6,801 nt of DNA, from assembly GCA_016210375.1 (NCBI GenBank), contig JACQUH010000307.1:1-6801 (forward strand). The letters are read 5' to 3'. Positions 5,830 to 6,801 of the stretch are shown here, in pieces. How positions within the stretch are numbered: position 1 is the first letter of the stretch; the number at the start of each line of letters is the position of its first letter. The translations under genes were made by a program, and so were the position numbers. The DNA is from Chloroflexota bacterium (GTDB lineage Bacteria; Chloroflexota; Dehalococcoidia; Lucifugimonadales; JACPCL1). The notes under the pieces are model-generated. The model ran no database searches and was not told the origin of the DNA. It worked only from the letters and a program-made list of their open reading frames with translations.

Positions 5830-6801
5830 GTGAACGCCAACCTCTCCCACACCTACCATCGCATCGTCGCCAAGGCTGGCACCAGCGTCCTCACGGGCCG
5901 CTCCGACGGCCTGGACATGGACCTCTTGTCCCGCCTGGTGGAGCAGATCGCCGCCCTGCATAAGGATGGCCGCGAGGTGCTCTTGGTCACCTCCGGAGCC
6001 GTGGCAGCGGGCCGCCAGGCCCTGGGCCAGCCCCGCGAGCGCCGCGACGTGCCCTTCCGCCAGATGCTGGCCGCCGTGGGCCAGGGCCGCCTCATGCACC
6101 TGTACCAGGAGCTCTTTGCCCGCCACGGTATCGTCGTCGCCCAGGCCCTGCTCACCCGCGCCGACATCGCCGACCGCCAGGGCTACCTGAACGTCCGCGA
6201 TACCCTCCTGGGCCTGCTGGAAGCGGGCGTCATCCCCATCATCAACGAGAACGACGTTGTGGCATCGGAGGAGCTGGGCGACGAGGTCTTCGGCGACAAC
6301 GACACCCTCTCCGCCCTCGTCTCTAATCTGGTGGACGCCGACCTCATGGTGATGCTCACCGACATCGCCGGCCTCTACACCGCCGATCCCGCCACCCACC
6401 CGGAGGCCCAGCTCATCCCCCGCGTGGAGCGCGTGGATGACCTGATAGACGAGGTGGCGGCCAGCGAGGAGCGCCACGGCTGGAGCCGCGGGGGCATGAC
6501 GGCGAAGCTCCGCGCCGCACGGGAGGCCGCGAGCTGGGGCGCCGCCGTGGTCATCGCCCGTGGCACGCAGGAGAACGTGTTGCCCGACGCCGCAGCCGGC
6601 AAGAGCGTCGGAACCTACTTCTGCCCCACCGGCAGCAAGGTGGAAAGCCGCCTGCGCTGGCTCATGAGCGGCCTCTCCACCCGGGGCGAGATCCGCGTGG
6701 ACGAAGGCGCGGCAGTCGCCCTGCGCACCCGCGGGCGCAGCCTCCTGCCCGCCGGCGTCCGCGAGGTCATAGGCGACTTTGAGCGGCACGACGTTGTCGT
6801 C
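5830..6801 (+). CDS. proB: Glutamate 5-kinase, C-terminus cut by window edge
   Basis: This cytoplasmic enzyme phosphorylates L-glutamate with ATP to glutamyl 5-phosphate, the first and usually proline-inhibited step of proline synthesis. The GTG at 5830 begins 324 residues that stay open to the right edge; full-length PUA-bearing forms are about 365-380, so a short tail is missing. The amino-acid kinase domain (about 11-250) shows AKAGTSVLTGRSDGLD (14-29), VTSGAVAAGRQALG (53-66), NENDVV (139-144), FGDNDTLSALV (154-164), LTDIAGLYTADP (176-187) and the GGMTAKLRAA segment (221-230). A C-terminal PUA domain starts at about 268 with GSKVESRL. No in-frame ATG, GTG or TTG exists between the stop at 5797 and this GTG. 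No Shine-Dalgarno is visible and the predicted leader is short, so initiation may be near-leaderless. It is transcribed divergently from the restriction-modification gene. A proA gene often follows but is outside the window. Confidence 0.96.
   Translation, partial: MNANLSHTYHRIVAKAGTSVLTGRSDGLDMDLLSRLVEQIAALHKDGREVLLVTSGAVAAGRQALGQPRERRDVPFRQMLAAVGQGRLMHLYQELFARHGIVVAQALLTRADIADRQGYLNVRDTLLGLLEAGVIPIINENDVVASEELGDEVFGDNDTLSALVSNLVDADLMVMLTDIAGLYTADPATHPEAQLIPRVERVDDLIDEVAASEERHGWSRGGMTAKLRAAREAASWGAAVVIARGTQENVLPDAAAGKSVGTYFCPTGSKVESRLRWLMSGLSTRGEIRVDEGAAVALRTRGRSLLPAGVREVIGDFERHDVVV

Noticed and set aside
5595..5852. Minus-strand 85-codon frame overlapping the proB start
   Set aside because: Its N-terminal part reads through the 7-bp tandem repeat and the proB promoter. 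The later hydrophobic stretch lacks a proper signal peptide n-region, lipobox or well-spaced ribosome site.
5824..6789. Long minus-strand frame of 321 codons over proB
   Set aside because: It is the shadow of proB; the product is an Ala/Gly/His/Val-rich string with no recognisable motif, whereas the plus frame has all ProB motifs.

Overview
The window is GC-rich bacterial chromosome with a visibly less GC-rich accessory insert in the middle. Both flanks hold biosynthetic genes: lysA (diaminopimelate decarboxylase, minus strand, runs off the left edge) and proB (glutamate 5-kinase, plus strand, runs off the right edge). GC-rich codon use, long spurious antisense frames, and scattered C/G-rich hairpin and 7-bp repeats would suit a Chloroflexota (Dehalococcoidia/SAR202-like) genome. 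That assignment is inference from style and remembered gene flavour, not a search result.

Layout from left to right: lysA (1-1258, minus); a 62-bp spacer with a 12-bp-arm inverted repeat; a LACTB2-like metallo-beta-lactamase-fold hydrolase with a C-terminal helical/winged-helix tail (1321-2139, minus), lacking two expected Zn2-site ligands; a pair of small conserved-looking genes overlapping by ATGA (78 aa at 2180-2416 and 44 aa at 2413-2547, minus); a large single-polypeptide restriction-modification-type protein (2664-5525, minus, possibly from 5576) with an HsdR-N-like PD-(D/E)xK nuclease, an HsdM-like adenine methyltransferase and an HsdS-like C-terminus; a divergent intergenic region with one candidate promoter in each direction and five tandem copies of a 7-bp repeat; and proB (5830-6801, plus).

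All genes left of about 5580 run on the minus strand. The restriction-modification gene is followed at 116 bp by the two small genes, then at 40 bp by the MBL gene and at 62 bp by lysA, so read-through is possible. The restriction-modification protein is the accessory cargo and probably defends against foreign DNA. The functions of the two small proteins are unknown. No tRNA, rRNA, CRISPR array, transposase or integrase was seen.
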